DNA from: Actinomadura rudentiformis
GTDB taxonomy: Bacteria > Actinomycetota > Actinomycetes > Streptosporangiales > Streptosporangiaceae
Assembly: GCF_008923185.1 (NCBI RefSeq)
Contig: NZ_WBMT01000006.1
Coordinates: 62,001-126,000, forward strand
Length of the DNA: 64,000 nt
Reading direction: 5' to 3'
This document shows positions 9,304 to 20,681 of this stretch, piece after piece. The stretch's first letter is position 1. Each line of letters opens with the position of its first letter. The notes below the pieces were generated by a model. That model did no database searches. It was not told where the DNA came from and saw only the letters and a list, made by a program, of their open reading frames with translations. The position numbers and the translations under genes were made by a program.

Positions 9304-11022
9304 TCAGGATGTGCCCAGGAAGGCGCGGAGGCGGTCCAGAGGCCAGGTGTTGATCACGTCGTCGGGGGTGAGCCAGCCGCGCTGGGCGGTGCCGACGCCG
9401 AAGCGGATGTTGCGGTGGTGGCCGAGCGCGTGGGCGTCGGTGTCGATGGAGAACTTGACGCCGAGGCGGACGGCGCGGCGGATCAGGTCGGCCGGCAGGT
9501 CCAGCCGGTCGGGGAACGAGTCGATCTCCAGCGCCGTGCCGGTGCGGGCGGCGGCGCGGAAGACCTCGTCCCAGTCGGCGTCCACGGGCGGGCGCTTGCC
9601 GATGAGGCGGGCGGTGGGGTGGCCGATCACGTGGACGTGGGGGTTTTCGCAGGCGCGGACGAAGCGGCGGGTCATCTCCGCCTTGTCCTGGGTGAACGCG
9701 GAGTGGACCGAGGCGACGCAGACGTCGAAGCCGGCGAGGAAGTCGGCGTCCCAGTCGACCTCGCCGTCGGGGTTGATGTTGAGCTCGGTGCCGTGCAGGA
9801 GGGTCAGGTCGGGGTATTTCGCCTGGAGGGCTCGGACCTGCTCGCGCTGGGCCAGCATCTTCTCGTCGGTCATGCGCTGCATGAACAGGTTGGGCGCGTG
9901 GTCGGTGATCGCGTAGTACTCCAGGCCGCGGGCCGCGGCGGCCTCGACCATCTCCTCCAGGGTGGCCAGGCCGTCGGTGAGGTCGGTGTGGCTGTGCAGG
10001 TCACCCTTGAGATCGTCGACGGTGACGAGGCGGGGAAGCTCGCCTCTGAGGGCCGCTTCGATCTCGCCGCCGTCCTCGCGCAGGGTCGGCGGGATCCAGG
10101 GGAGGCCCAGCCGGGCGTAGACCTCTTCTTCCGTCTCGGAGACGATCAGGGCACCCGACTCGGCGTCGAAGAGGCCGTATTCGGAGAGCTTGAGGCCCGC
10201 GCGGACCGCGATCTCACGGGTGCGGATGTTGTGCGCCTGCGAGCCGGTGAAGTATTGCAGGGCGGCGCCCCACGACTCCGGGGGGACGACGCGGAGGTCC
10301 ACCTGGAGGCCCCTGGTGGTGCGGACCGAGGTCTTCTTGTCGCCGCTCGCGATCACGTCGGTGACGTAGGGGAGGGCGGTGAACGCCTCCATGATCGGAT
10401 GGGGATCGGTGGAGGCTGCGAGGATGTCGATGTCGCCGATGGTCTCGCGCATGCGGCGCAGGGATCCGGCGTGGGCGCAGCGCTGCACGGCGGGGTGGGC
10501 GGTGAGCGCGGCCACGATCTCGTCGGCGAGGTCGGCGGCGGCGTCGATCAGGACCCGCTCGCCGGACTGCTGCATGAGCTCGATGCCGCGCAGGATGTTG
10601 TCCTCGGTCTTGGCGCCGAAGCCCTTGAGGTCGCGCAGGCGGCCCTCCTGGATGGCCTGCGCCAGCTCGGGAACGGACGAGATGCCCAGCTCCTCGTAGA
10701 CGGCGAGCGCCTTCTTGGGGCCGAGGGTCGGGATCGTGGTCAGCGCGCGGACGCCCGCCGGGATCTGGGCGCGCAGCTCCTCCACTTGGCGGATCGTGCC
10801 GGTGATGGTGTAGTCGAGCACCTTCTTGGCGATCGCCTCGCCGACGGTCGGGATCTTCTTCAGCCCGGCCAGGTCGAGGCCCGAGACGTCCTCGGGATAG
10901 CCCGCGATCGCGCGGGCCGCCTTCTCGTACGCCCGGATCTTGAAGGCGTCGCCGCCGGTGATGGAGAGGAGGTCGGCGAGCTCCTGGATGAGCTCGGCGG
11001 CCTCGTCGTTCGCGCGTGCCAT
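9304..11022 (-). CDS. polX: PolX family DNA polymerase with PHP domain
   Basis: A 572-aa bacterial family X polymerase, implicated in gap filling and base excision repair. The N-terminal half has two helix-hairpin-helix segments (PTVGEAIAKK, TLGPKKALAVYEE) and palm acidic residues in GSLRRMRETIGDIDIL and VDLRVV. The C-terminal half is a PHP domain with metal ligands in GDLHSHTDLTDG, HGTELNIN, VHSAF, GHPTARL and SIDTDAHALG, probably giving 3'-5' exonuclease or AP endonuclease activity. Full length. The ATG is preceded 6 nt upstream by TAGGAT, so the message is probably leaderless. It is downstream of prcB on the same strand but likely has its own promoter. Confidence 0.94.
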   Translation of the reverse strand: MARANDEAAELIQELADLLSITGGDAFKIRAYEKAARAIAGYPEDVSGLDLAGLKKIPTVGEAIAKKVLDYTITGTIRQVEELRAQIPAGVRALTTIPTLGPKKALAVYEELGISSVPELAQAIQEGRLRDLKGFGAKTEDNILRGIELMQQSGERVLIDAAADLADEIVAALTAHPAVQRCAHAGSLRRMRETIGDIDILAASTDPHPIMEAFTALPYVTDVIASGDKKTSVRTTRGLQVDLRVVPPESWGAALQYFTGSQAHNIRTREIAVRAGLKLSEYGLFDAESGALIVSETEEEVYARLGLPWIPPTLREDGGEIEAALRGELPRLVTVDDLKGDLHSHTDLTDGLATLEEMVEAAAARGLEYYAITDHAPNLFMQRMTDEKMLAQREQVRALQAKYPDLTLLHGTELNINPDGEVDWDADFLAGFDVCVASVHSAFTQDKAEMTRRFVRACENPHVHVIGHPTARLIGKRPPVDADWDEVFRAAARTGTALEIDSFPDRLDLPADLIRRAVRLGVKFSIDTDAHALGHHRNIRFGVGTAQRGWLTPDDVINTWPLDRLRAFLGTS

Positions 11023-11028
11023 GGGCTC

Positions 11029-11034
11029 ATCCTA
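11029..11034 (-). promoter_or_regulatory. -10 hexamer for leaderless polX transcript
   Basis: On the minus strand TAGGAT ends exactly 6 nt before the polX ATG and there is no ribosome site between them. Confidence 0.45.
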
Positions 11035-11083
11035 GGGATCGGCACCGACAGTGATCGGCCGGCCGGTGACAGCCGGCCGGCGG

Positions 11084-11917
11084 TCACCGCAGCGGTGCCA
11101 CCGGGCCGTCGGGGCGCTCGTGGCGGGCCTGGACGACCTGGTCGACGATGGCGGCCACCTGGTCCTCGGGGAGCCGGCGGTAGCCGTCGGCGGTGACCGA
11201 CGCGATCACCGGATAGAGGCGGCGCGTCTGGTCGGGGCCGCCGGTGGCGGAGTCGTCGTCGGCGGCGTCGTAGAGGGCCTCGACGCAGACCCTGGCGGCA
11301 TCGTCCTCCGACAGGTCGCGGCTGTAGAGCTTCTTGAGCGCGCCGTGCGCGTAGGGGGAGCCCGAGCCTTCGGCGTGGAAGTCGCGAGTCTCCTGCGGCG
11401 AGCCGATGATGTCGTAGGTGAAGATCCGGCCCGTGTCGGAGTCGAGGTCGTAGCCGGCGAAGAGCGGGACCACGGCCAGCCCCTGGAGTGCCTGCGCGAG
11501 GTTGGCCTGGATGACGGCGCCGAGGCGGCGGGCCTGGCCCGGCAGCGACAGCGTGACCGTCTCCATCTTCTCGTAGTGCTCCAGCTCGACCTGGAACAGC
11601 CGGACCATGTCGAGCGCCAGCCCGACCGTCCCGGCGAACGCGACCACCGAGTGCTCACCGGCCTTCTGGACCTTGTCCAGCTCGCGGTAGGCGATCTCGT
11701 TGCCCCGGGTGGCGCGCCGGTCGCCGGCCATCATCACGCCGCCGGGGAACGTCAGCGCCAGGATCGTGGTGCCGTGCGGGAGGTCCAGGACGTCCTTGCG
11801 CTCGCGGTTGACAGGCAGGAGCTCGGGCGCGCGGGTGCGCAGGAAGTCGACGAACGACGGTGAGCCCACCTCGAAGAACTCGGGCGGCAGCCCCTCTTCT
11901 TCTCGCCAGGCGGTCAC
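11084..11917 (-). CDS. prcB: Proteasome beta subunit PrcB, solitary copy
   Basis: A 277-aa Ntn hydrolase matching the actinobacterial 20S proteasome beta subunit. A 49-residue propeptide ends in LPHG, and the predicted mature N-terminal nucleophile is T50. Counting from it, D17 (AGDRR) and K33 are present, so the active site looks intact. Family blocks [10 protein letters not shown] and [16 protein letters not shown] are conserved. In actinobacteria prcB normally lies directly before prcA beside pup, dop and pafA; here the neighbours are polX and an EamA permease, and no prcA or pup is in the window. It may be a second, divergent beta subunit or the relocated only copy. GTG start with AAGAGG a few bases upstream. 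Confidence 0.88.
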   Translation of the reverse strand: MTAWREEEGLPPEFFEVGSPSFVDFLRTRAPELLPVNRERKDVLDLPHGTTILALTFPGGVMMAGDRRATRGNEIAYRELDKVQKAGEHSVVAFAGTVGLALDMVRLFQVELEHYEKMETVTLSLPGQARRLGAVIQANLAQALQGLAVVPLFAGYDLDSDTGRIFTYDIIGSPQETRDFHAEGSGSPYAHGALKKLYSRDLSEDDAARVCVEALYDAADDDSATGGPDQTRRLYPVIASVTADGYRRLPEDQVAAIVDQVVQARHERPDGPVAPLR

Positions 11918-11986
11918 GGCGGCCTCTTTTCTGTCGGGGTTCTCTGTCGGGGGGTGCTGTCGTGGCGTCCTCTCCGATGATCCTAG

Positions 11987-12919
11987 TCAGGCTTCGGGCG
12001 CCTCTGGCGGGTCCTTCTGGCCACGGGTGGCGCCGACGCAGGCCACGACGACGCAGCCGATCGCCAGCCACTGGCGGCCGGAGAGGATCTCACCGAGCAG
12101 GAGCACGCCGATCAGTGCGGCGACGGCGGGTTCGAGGCTCATCAGGATGCCGAAGACCCCGGCGGGCATGCGCCGCAGGGCCTCCAGCTCCAGGGAGTAG
12201 GGGATCAACGACGAGAGCAGGCCCACGCCGAGGCCGATGAGCAGGAGCTCCGGGCTGAGCAGGGCGGAGCCGCCCGAGGTGACTCCGATGGGCAGCATGG
12301 CGAACGTGCCGACGATGCTGGCCAGCGCCAGCCCGGTGGATCCCGCGAAACGTTTGCCGGTGGCGGCGCTGAGAAGGATGTAACCGGCCCAGCAGACGCC
12401 CGCCAGCAGTCCGAACGCGACGCCCACCATGTCCAGCTCGCCGCCGCGCGCGAGCATCACCACGCCGCCGAACGCCAGGAGCGCCCACACCACGTCGCGC
12501 AGGCGCCGGGAGGCCACGATGGCGACCGTCAGCGGGCCAAGGAACTCGATCGTCACGGCGACGCCAAGGGGGATCCGCGCGAACGACTGGTAGATCGAGA
12601 AGTTCATCAGGGCGAGTGTCAGCCCGAAGCCGGCGGCCACGGCGAGATCGCCCCTGGTGTGGTCGCGGAGCACGGTCCGCAGCACCTTGCGGCCGATGAA
12701 GCCCAGCACGATCGCCGACGTCGCCAGCCGCATGAGCACCACGGCGTCCGGCGAGATCCGGTCGAACATGTGCTTGGCCATTCCGGCACCGACCTGCACC
12801 GAGAGGATGCCGAGCAGGATCAGCGCGGGCGGCGGCACCGCCCCGAGCGACAACATCCGCACAGGGTGGGGGAACCCGCCGGTCGCACCGTCCGAGCCGG
12901 GGGCCTCAGCGAGTGCCAC
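11987..12919 (-). CDS. EamA (DMT) family transporter, RhtA-like
   Basis: A 310-aa inner-membrane permease of the drug/metabolite superfamily with about ten helices arranged as two EamA repeats (about 30-145 and 160-295). The pattern SLEPAVAALIGVLLLGE near the C-terminus is typical of the RhtA (threonine/homoserine exporter) branch, so export of amino acids or similar metabolites is possible; the substrate cannot be read from sequence. GTG start at 12919, with GGGAG upstream inside the end of the ABC permease gene; only 3 bp separate the two genes, so it is probably cotranscribed with the ABC-2 exporter. Confidence 0.85.
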   Translation of the reverse strand: MALAEAPGSDGATGGFPHPVRMLSLGAVPPPALILLGILSVQVGAGMAKHMFDRISPDAVVLMRLATSAIVLGFIGRKVLRTVLRDHTRGDLAVAAGFGLTLALMNFSIYQSFARIPLGVAVTIEFLGPLTVAIVASRRLRDVVWALLAFGGVVMLARGGELDMVGVAFGLLAGVCWAGYILLSAATGKRFAGSTGLALASIVGTFAMLPIGVTSGGSALLSPELLLIGLGVGLLSSLIPYSLELEALRRMPAGVFGILMSLEPAVAALIGVLLLGEILSGRQWLAIGCVVVACVGATRGQKDPPEAPEA

Positions 12920-12922
12920 GGA

Positions 12923-13705
12923 TCACTCCCATTTGAAGAAACGTGCGGCCAGCGCGAGGCCGGCCACGGCCCACGCCGCGAGAACGAGCAGCGGCTCGCC
13001 GGGCAGCGCGGCGCCGTGCTGCAGCACCTGCCGCAGCCCGTCGGCCAACGCCGAGATCGGCAGCAGCTCCAGGGCCGAGCGGACGCCGGAGGGGAACTCG
13101 TCGAGCGGGAAGACCACACCGCCGACCGCCAGGAGCAGGATGTAGACGAAGTTGGCCGCCGCCAGCGTGGCCTCGGCGCGCAACGTCCCGGCCATCAGGA
13201 GGCCGAAGCCGCTGAACGCGGCCGTGCCCAGCAGGATCAGCGCCACCACCGCCAGCGGGTTGCCGTGCGGCTGCCAGCCCAGTGCCAGCGCCACCGCGGA
13301 GATCACGACGGCCTGCAGCGCCTCCACCGCGATGACGGTGAGCGTCTTGGCGGCGATGAGGCCGGTGCGCGGCAGCGGGGTGGCCCCCAGCCGCTTGAGC
13401 ACGCCGTACCGCCGTTCGAAGCCCGTGCCGATCGCCTGGCCGGTGAACGCGGTGGACATCACCGCCAGCGCCAGGATGCCGGGCGCGATGAAGTCGACCC
13501 GGCGGCCCGGCCCGAGGTCCAGCAGCGAGGTGGCGCTGAACAGCGTGAGCAGCACCACCGGGATGATCATCGTCAGCAGCAACTGCTCGCCGTTGCGGAG
13601 CATGGTCCGCAGCTCGTAGCCGGTCTGGGCCAGGATCATCCGCGGCAGCGGCACCGCCCCGGGCGCGGGCGTGAGGTCGAGCCTGGCCGCCGAGTCGGTG
13701 GTCAT
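12923..13705 (-). CDS. ABC-2 type transporter permease
   Basis: A 260-aa membrane subunit of an ABC exporter, with six hydrophobic segments and an ABC-2 core (FERRYGVLKRLGATPLPR loop, then paired helices). The ATG at 13705 overlaps the stop of the ATPase gene in an ATGA quartet, so the two are translationally coupled; an upstream extension of this frame lies inside the ATPase gene and is not real. Partner of the ATPase at 13702-14628. Similar pairs export drugs, antibiotics or lipids; the substrate is unknown. Confidence 0.88.
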   Translation of the reverse strand: MTTDSAARLDLTPAPGAVPLPRMILAQTGYELRTMLRNGEQLLLTMIIPVVLLTLFSATSLLDLGPGRRVDFIAPGILALAVMSTAFTGQAIGTGFERRYGVLKRLGATPLPRTGLIAAKTLTVIAVEALQAVVISAVALALGWQPHGNPLAVVALILLGTAAFSGFGLLMAGTLRAEATLAAANFVYILLLAVGGVVFPLDEFPSGVRSALELLPISALADGLRQVLQHGAALPGEPLLVLAAWAVAGLALAARFFKWE

Positions 13706-14628
13706 GAGCGCAGCTCCCGTCCGGTCAGCTCCAGGAAGACGTCCTCGAGCGTGCGCCGCTCGATCCGCAGATCTTCGGTGAGGACGCCGTGCGAGGCGCA
13801 CCAGGCGGTCACCGTGGCCAGGAGCTCGGGCCGCACGTCTCCCTCGACCAGGTAGTGCCCGGCGGGCGACTCCTTCGCGGCGCTCCCCGCCGGCAGGGCC
13901 GCGAGCAGCTCGTCCAGTCCGAGCCCCGGCCGGGCGCGGAAGCGCAGCTGCCGTTCTGCGCCGGTGAGCTCGGCCGGGCTGCCCTGCGCCACGACCTGGC
14001 CGCGGTCGACGATGACGACCTGGTCGGCGAGGCGCTCGGCCTCCTCCATGTGGTGCGTCGTGAGGACGACCGAGACCCCGGCGGCGCGCAGCCCCTCGAT
14101 CAGCTCCCAGGTGGCGTGGCGGGCCTGCGGGTCGAGCCCGGTGGTCGGCTCGTCGAGGAAGACCAGCTCGGGCCGGCCGACGATCGCCACGGCGAGCGAG
14201 AGCCGCTGCTGCTGGCCGCCGGACAGGCGGCGGAACGGCGTGCGCGCGTGCTCGGTGAGGCCGAGGCGCGCCAGCAGCGCGGCGGGATCGAGCGGGCGGG
14301 CGTGGAACGCGGCGACCAGCCGCAGGAACTCGGCCGCCCGCGCCGTGCCGGGCACGCCGCCCGACTGCGGCATCACGCCCACCCGGGGCTTGAGAGCCCG
14401 CGCGTCACGGTGCGGATCGAGCCCGAGGACCCGCACGGTGCCCGCGTCCGCGCGGCGGAAGCCCTCGCAGATCTCGATCGTCGTGGTCTTGCCCGCGCCG
14501 TTGGGGCCGAGCAGGGCCGTCACTGCGCCGAGTCCGGCCCGGAACGAGAGCCCGTTGACCGCGGTGGCCGCGCCGTAGCGCTTGACCAGGCCGTCCAGCT
14601 CGACGGCGCTCTCTTCCGGGGGTGCCAT
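13702..14628 (-). CDS. ABC transporter ATP-binding protein (ABC-2 exporter)
   Basis: A 308-aa ATPase of the DrrA/CcmA group. Walker A GPNGAGKTT at 41-49, signature LSGGQQQR, Walker B LVFLDEPTTGLD, and H-loop LTTHHMEE are intact; the C-terminal 80 residues are the extra domain common to DrrA-like exporter ATPases. The start is ATG 14628: TAAAAT lies 7 nt upstream, suggesting a leaderless message, and the longer frame beginning at 14802 lacks ribosome site and homology. Coupled to the permease gene and then the EamA permease. The suf iron box lies about 200 bp upstream on the divergent side. Confidence 0.9.
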   Translation of the reverse strand: MAPPEESAVELDGLVKRYGAATAVNGLSFRAGLGAVTALLGPNGAGKTTTIEICEGFRRADAGTVRVLGLDPHRDARALKPRVGVMPQSGGVPGTARAAEFLRLVAAFHARPLDPAALLARLGLTEHARTPFRRLSGGQQQRLSLAVAIVGRPELVFLDEPTTGLDPQARHATWELIEGLRAAGVSVVLTTHHMEEAERLADQVVIVDRGQVVAQGSPAELTGAERQLRFRARPGLGLDELLAALPAGSAAKESPAGHYLVEGDVRPELLATVTAWCASHGVLTEDLRIERRTLEDVFLELTGRELRS

Positions 14629-14635
14629 GGAGATG

Positions 14636-14641
14636 ATTTTA
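14636..14641 (-). promoter_or_regulatory. -10 hexamer for leaderless ABC ATPase transcript
   Basis: Minus-strand TAAAAT ends 7 nt before the ATG at 14628. Confidence 0.4.
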
Positions 14642-14834
14642 GGCAGTCCCAACGACGGATCTGTGCGCGGAGTCGCCGGTAGCGGCGGGTGTCGGAGACC
14701 ATCGGCGCCGAGACCCAGGGTGTGATCGGCTATTGGATTCTCCAGGCGCTGGACGTGGAGCGCGTCAGGCGCCTGCCCGCCGACCAGGCTCGGAAGGGGC
14801 ATAGAGTGACCCCCGCGCGGCGTGAAAGCCCAGG

Positions 14835-14853
14835 TTAGGTAAGGCTTACCTGC
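14835..14853 (+). promoter_or_regulatory. DtxR/IdeR-type iron box upstream of sufR
   Basis: TTAGGTAAGGCTTACCTGC matches the known actinobacterial iron box (TTAGGTTAGGCTAACCTAA) at nearly all palindromic positions. It lies about 60-80 bp before the sufR start. An iron-loaded IdeR/DmdR regulator is expected to bind; the distance allows either activation or repression of a second upstream promoter. Confidence 0.75.
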
Positions 14854-14902
14854 GTGAGCGACGACATCAGGATTCGTTTGTTCCGCGGGAAGGAATTACG
14901 GC

Positions 14903-14917
14903 ACACTGATGTTGTGA
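14903..14917 (+). promoter_or_regulatory. SufR operator overlapping the sufR start
   Basis: ACACT-N5-TGTGA, an inverted repeat identical to the site reported for mycobacterial SufR upstream of its own suf operon. It covers the presumed -10 (CACACT, 14902-14907) and the GTG at 14914, a good position for autorepression. Confidence 0.75.
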
Positions 14918-15714
14918 AAAACGTGAGCGAGACGACGAGCGTCGCCCGGGCCGCCTCCGCGCGGCCTTCCGGCGTGCCGTCGGGCGCTGGCCACGGCGAG
15001 CGCGACACGCGCGCGCGGGTGGCCCGGCTCATCCTCGAGCACGGTCCCATCACGGCCTCCGCTCTGGGGGAACGGATGGGGCTCACACCGGCAGCCATCC
15101 GCCGCCACCTGGACGCCCTCCTCGCGGAGGAGATGATCAAGATCGAGACCCGCCGGTCCCGGTCGCAGGGGCAGCGCGGGCGGGGACGTCCGGCCAAGTG
15201 GTTCGTGATCACCGACGCCGGGCGCAACGCCTTCGTGCACGCCTATGACGACCTGGCGACCAGCGCGCTGCGGTTCCTCGCCGACAAGGCGGGGGAGCAC
15301 GCGGTGGCCGAGTTCGCCCGGCGCCAGATCGCCGATCTCGAACGGCGCTACACCCCCGTCGTCCAGGCGGCCCCGCCGCACCAGCGGGTACGCAAGCTGG
15401 CCGAGGCCCTGTCGGCCGACGGCTACGCCGCCGCGGCGGCCAAGGCCCCCCAGACCGTGTCCGGGGAGCCCGGTGGAGAGCAGCTCTGCCAGCACCACTG
15501 TCCGGTCGCGCACGTGGCGGAGGAGTTCCCGCAGCTGTGCGAAGCCGAGACGGAGGCCTTCAGCAGACTGCTGGGGACCCCGGTCCAGCGCCTGGCGACG
15601 ATCGCCCACGGCGACGGGATCTGCACGACCCACGTCAGCCCCCGATCCCTCTGCGGAGGGGCGGATGCCGACGGCACTGACAATGCGAACGAGGAGTCCG
15701 GAGGGACCCTATGA
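14914..15714 (+). CDS. sufR: Fe-S cluster-binding suf operon regulator SufR
   Basis: A 266-aa winged-helix repressor (HTH about residues 30-75: [18 protein letters not shown]). The C-terminal half carries C192-x3-C196-x12-C209-x27-C237, the exact spacing of the [4Fe-4S] ligands reported for mycobacterial SufR. The holo form is known to repress suf; cluster loss relieves it. I choose GTG 14914 because the SufR operator overlaps it and a CACACT hexamer sits 6 nt upstream (leaderless); GTG 14854 would begin immediately after the iron box. The stop overlaps sufB by an ATGA quartet. First gene of the suf operon. Confidence 0.88.
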   Translation: MKNVSETTSVARAASARPSGVPSGAGHGERDTRARVARLILEHGPITASALGERMGLTPAAIRRHLDALLAEEMIKIETRRSRSQGQRGRGRPAKWFVITDAGRNAFVHAYDDLATSALRFLADKAGEHAVAEFARRQIADLERRYTPVVQAAPPHQRVRKLAEALSADGYAAAAAKAPQTVSGEPGGEQLCQHHCPVAHVAEEFPQLCEAETEAFSRLLGTPVQRLATIAHGDGICTTHVSPRSLCGGADADGTDNANEESGGTL

Positions 15715-17123
15715 CTACGGCAGCCCACCCCGAGCTGGAAGGGCTTGACAAGTACAAGTTCGGCTGGGCCGACTCGGATGTGGCCGGCGCCTCCGCGCGC
15801 CGCGGCCTCAACGAGGATGTCGTCCGCGACATCTCGGCCAAGAAGGGCGAGCCGGACTGGATGCTCGACCTGCGCCTCAAGGGGCTGCGGCTGTTCGACA
15901 AGAAGCCGATGCCCTCCTGGGGCTCGGACCTGTCGGACATCGACTTCGACAACATCAAGTACTTCGTCCGCTCCACCGAGAAGCAGGCCGCTTCCTGGGA
16001 GGAGCTCCCCGAGGACATCAAGAACACCTACGACAAGCTGGGCATCCCCGAGGCGGAGAAGCAGCGCCTCGTCGCGGGCGTCGCAGCCCAGTACGAGTCC
16101 GAGGTGGTCTACCACAAGATCCGTGAGGACCTCGAGGAGAAGGGCGTCATCTTCCTCGACACCGACACCGGCCTCAAGGAGCACCCGGAGATCTTCCAGG
16201 AGTACTTCGGCTCCGTGATCCCGGTCGGCGACAACAAGTTCGCCGCGCTCAACACCGCCGTGTGGTCGGGCGGGTCGTTCATCTACGTGCCGCCGGGCGT
16301 GCACGTCGAGATCCCGCTGCAGGCCTACTTCCGGATCAACACCGAGAACATGGGCCAGTTCGAGCGGACCCTGATCATCGCGGACGAGGGCTCGTACGTG
16401 CACTACGTCGAGGGCTGTACCGCGCCGATCTACAAGTCCGACTCGCTGCACTCGGCGGTCGTCGAGATCGTCGTGAAGAAGGACGCCCGCGTCCGCTACA
16501 CGACCATCCAGAACTGGTCCAACAACGTCTACAACCTGGTGACCAAGCGCGCCGTCGCCTACGAGGGCGCCACCATGGAGTGGGTCGACGGCAACATCGG
16601 CTCCAAGGTCACCATGAAGTACCCGGCCGTCTACCTGCTGGGCGAGCACGCCAAGGGCGAGACGCTGTCGATCGCGTTCGCCGGCGAGGGCCAGCACCAG
16701 GACGCCGGCGCCAAGATGGTGCACGCGGCCCCGCACACCTCCAGCAGCGTCATCTCCAAGTCGGTGGCACGCGGGGGCGGGCGCACGTCCTACCGCGGCC
16801 TGGTCCAGGTCCAGGAGGGCGCCGCGCACTCCAAGTCCACGGTCAAGTGCGACGCGCTGCTCGTCGACCAGATCTCCAGGTCCGACACCTACCCTTACGT
16901 CGACGTCCGCGAGGACGACGTGGAGATGGGCCACGAGGCCACCGTCTCCAAGGTGTCGGAGGACCAGCTGTTCTACCTGATGAGCCGCGGCATGACCGAG
17001 GACGAGGCGATGGCGATGATCGTGCGCGGCTTCGTCGAGCCGATCGCGCGCGAGCTGCCCATGGAGTACGCGCTCGAGCTCAACCGGCTCATCGAGCTTC
17101 AGATGGAAGGAGCCGTCGGCTGA
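15711..17123 (+). CDS. sufB: Fe-S cluster assembly scaffold SufB
   Basis: A 470-aa SufB, the core of the SufBC2D scaffold that assembles Fe-S clusters from SufS-derived sulfide. The N-terminal helical part (about 1-150) is followed by the beta-helix domain and the C-terminal helices ending [16 protein letters not shown]. Family segments [11 protein letters not shown] and KCDALLVDQ are present. No intein is seen, unlike the mycobacterial SufB. Start overlaps the sufR stop; stop overlaps the sufD start (TGATG). Cytoplasmic. Confidence 0.96.
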   Translation: MTTAAHPELEGLDKYKFGWADSDVAGASARRGLNEDVVRDISAKKGEPDWMLDLRLKGLRLFDKKPMPSWGSDLSDIDFDNIKYFVRSTEKQAASWEELPEDIKNTYDKLGIPEAEKQRLVAGVAAQYESEVVYHKIREDLEEKGVIFLDTDTGLKEHPEIFQEYFGSVIPVGDNKFAALNTAVWSGGSFIYVPPGVHVEIPLQAYFRINTENMGQFERTLIIADEGSYVHYVEGCTAPIYKSDSLHSAVVEIVVKKDARVRYTTIQNWSNNVYNLVTKRAVAYEGATMEWVDGNIGSKVTMKYPAVYLLGEHAKGETLSIAFAGEGQHQDAGAKMVHAAPHTSSSVISKSVARGGGRTSYRGLVQVQEGAAHSKSTVKCDALLVDQISRSDTYPYVDVREDDVEMGHEATVSKVSEDQLFYLMSRGMTEDEAMAMIVRGFVEPIARELPMEYALELNRLIELQMEGAVG

Positions 17124-18265
17124 TGGGCTTGGACTCCAGGCCTCTCTCGACGCTGCACGAGAAGGCCTCCTACGAGGTCGCCGATTTCGAGGTGCCGTCG
17201 GGCCGTGAGGAGGAGTGGCGGTTCACCCCGCTGCGCCGCCTGCGCGGCCTGCACAACGGCACCGCGGAGCCGATCGGCAAGGTGATCGTCGAGGTCCAGG
17301 CGGCCCCTGAGGTCACCGTCGAGATCGTCGGCCGCGACGACGAGCGGCTCGGCACGGCCTACGTGCCCGCCGACCGGGTGAGCGCGCAGGCGTACGCCTC
17401 GTTCACCCAGGCCACGGTCGTCACCGTGCCCAAGGAGGCCGTCGCCTCCGCGCCCACGGTGATCCGCACCCGCGGAGAGGACGGCGCCTCTGGTGCCAGC
17501 TATGGCCACACCACGGTCATCCTGGAGCCGTTCGCCGAGGCCACGGTCGTGCTCAGCCACCGCGGCAGCGCCACCTACGCCGACAACGTCGAGTTCGTCG
17601 TCGGCGACGGCGCGCGGCTCTCGGTGATCAGCCTGCAGGACTGGGCCGACGACGCCGTGCACGTCTCGCACCAGCACGCCAAGCTGGCCCGTGACGCCCG
17701 GTTCGTCAGCCACAACATCAGCCTCGGCGGCGACGTGGTGCGGATCTCCCCGTCGGTCGTCTACGACGCGCCCGGCGGCGACGCCGAGCTCTACGGCGTC
17801 TACTTCGCCGACGGCGGCCAGCACCTGGAGCACCGCCTCCTGGTCGACCACGTCGTCCCGCACTGCCGGAGCCGGGTGGACTACCGCGGCGCGCTCCAGG
17901 ACGACGACGCGCACGCCGTCTGGATCGGCGACGTGATCATCCGCGCCGAGGCCGAGGGCACCGACACCTACGAGCTCAACCGCAACCTGGTGCTCACCGA
18001 CGGCACCCGGGTCGACTCGGTGCCCAACCTGGAGATCCTCACCGGTGAGGTCGCGGGGGCGGGCCACGCCTCGGCGTCCGGCCGGCTGGACGACGAGCAC
18101 CTGTTCTACCTGCAGGCCCGCGGCATCCCGTTCGACGAGGCCCGCCGCATGGTCGTGCGCGGCTTCCTCGGCCAGCTCATCGAGCGCATCGAGGTCGACG
18201 AGGTCCGCGAGAAGGTGCAGGAGGCGATCGAGGCAGAGCTGGACCAGGGAGCGGCGAAGCGATGA
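17123..18265 (+). CDS. sufD: Fe-S cluster assembly protein SufD
   Basis: A 380-aa SufD, structural partner of SufB in SufBC2D. N-terminal part includes EEWRFTPLRRL; the beta-helix core ends in HASASGRLDDEHLFYLQARG, where the conserved histidine lies, followed by the C-terminal helical segment with REKVQEAIEAEL. ATG at 17123 is coupled to the sufB stop and the stop overlaps the Rieske gene (ATGA at 18262-18265). Confidence 0.95.
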   Translation: MGLDSRPLSTLHEKASYEVADFEVPSGREEEWRFTPLRRLRGLHNGTAEPIGKVIVEVQAAPEVTVEIVGRDDERLGTAYVPADRVSAQAYASFTQATVVTVPKEAVASAPTVIRTRGEDGASGASYGHTTVILEPFAEATVVLSHRGSATYADNVEFVVGDGARLSVISLQDWADDAVHVSHQHAKLARDARFVSHNISLGGDVVRISPSVVYDAPGGDAELYGVYFADGGQHLEHRLLVDHVVPHCRSRVDYRGALQDDDAHAVWIGDVIIRAEAEGTDTYELNRNLVLTDGTRVDSVPNLEILTGEVAGAGHASASGRLDDEHLFYLQARGIPFDEARRMVVRGFLGQLIERIEVDEVREKVQEAIEAELDQGAAKR

Positions 18266-18579
18266 CGTTCGTGAAGGTGTGCCCGCTGGGCGAGATCCCC
18301 GCTGACGGGGCGATGGCCGTCGAGGTCGGCGACACCCCGGTCGCGCTGGTGCGCAGCGGCGAGGGCGTGTTCGCGCTCAACGACATCTGCTCGCACGCCG
18401 AGGTCTCCCTCTCCGAGGGGGAGGTCTACGACGGCACGATCGAGTGCTGGCTGCACGGGTCCTGCTTCGACATCCGCACCGGCAAGCCCACCAACCCGCC
18501 GGCCACGCAGCCGGTCGCCACCTACAAGGTCAAGGTCGAGGACGGCGACGTCTACGTCTCGCTCGGCTCCGACGACTGA
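18262..18579 (+). CDS. Rieske-type [2Fe-2S] ferredoxin in suf operon
   Basis: A 105-aa small Rieske ferredoxin. Cluster ligands are C43-x-H45 (CSH) and C62-x2-H65 (CWLH) with the usual Rieske spacing. Such a gene between sufD and sufC is typical of actinobacterial suf operons; it may carry electrons for cluster assembly or be an early recipient of a cluster, but its role is not established. Start coupled to sufD by a 4-nt overlap. Confidence 0.92.
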   Translation: MTFVKVCPLGEIPADGAMAVEVGDTPVALVRSGEGVFALNDICSHAEVSLSEGEVYDGTIECWLHGSCFDIRTGKPTNPPATQPVATYKVKVEDGDVYVSLGSDD

Positions 18580-18603
18580 ACCAACGAGAGAGCTCAGATA
18601 GAT

Positions 18604-20630
<2,027 letters not shown>

Positions 20631-20681
20631 GCCGGCCGCCTGTTGTAGGAGAGAAGCCCCCCGGACGAGGAAAAGGACGAC

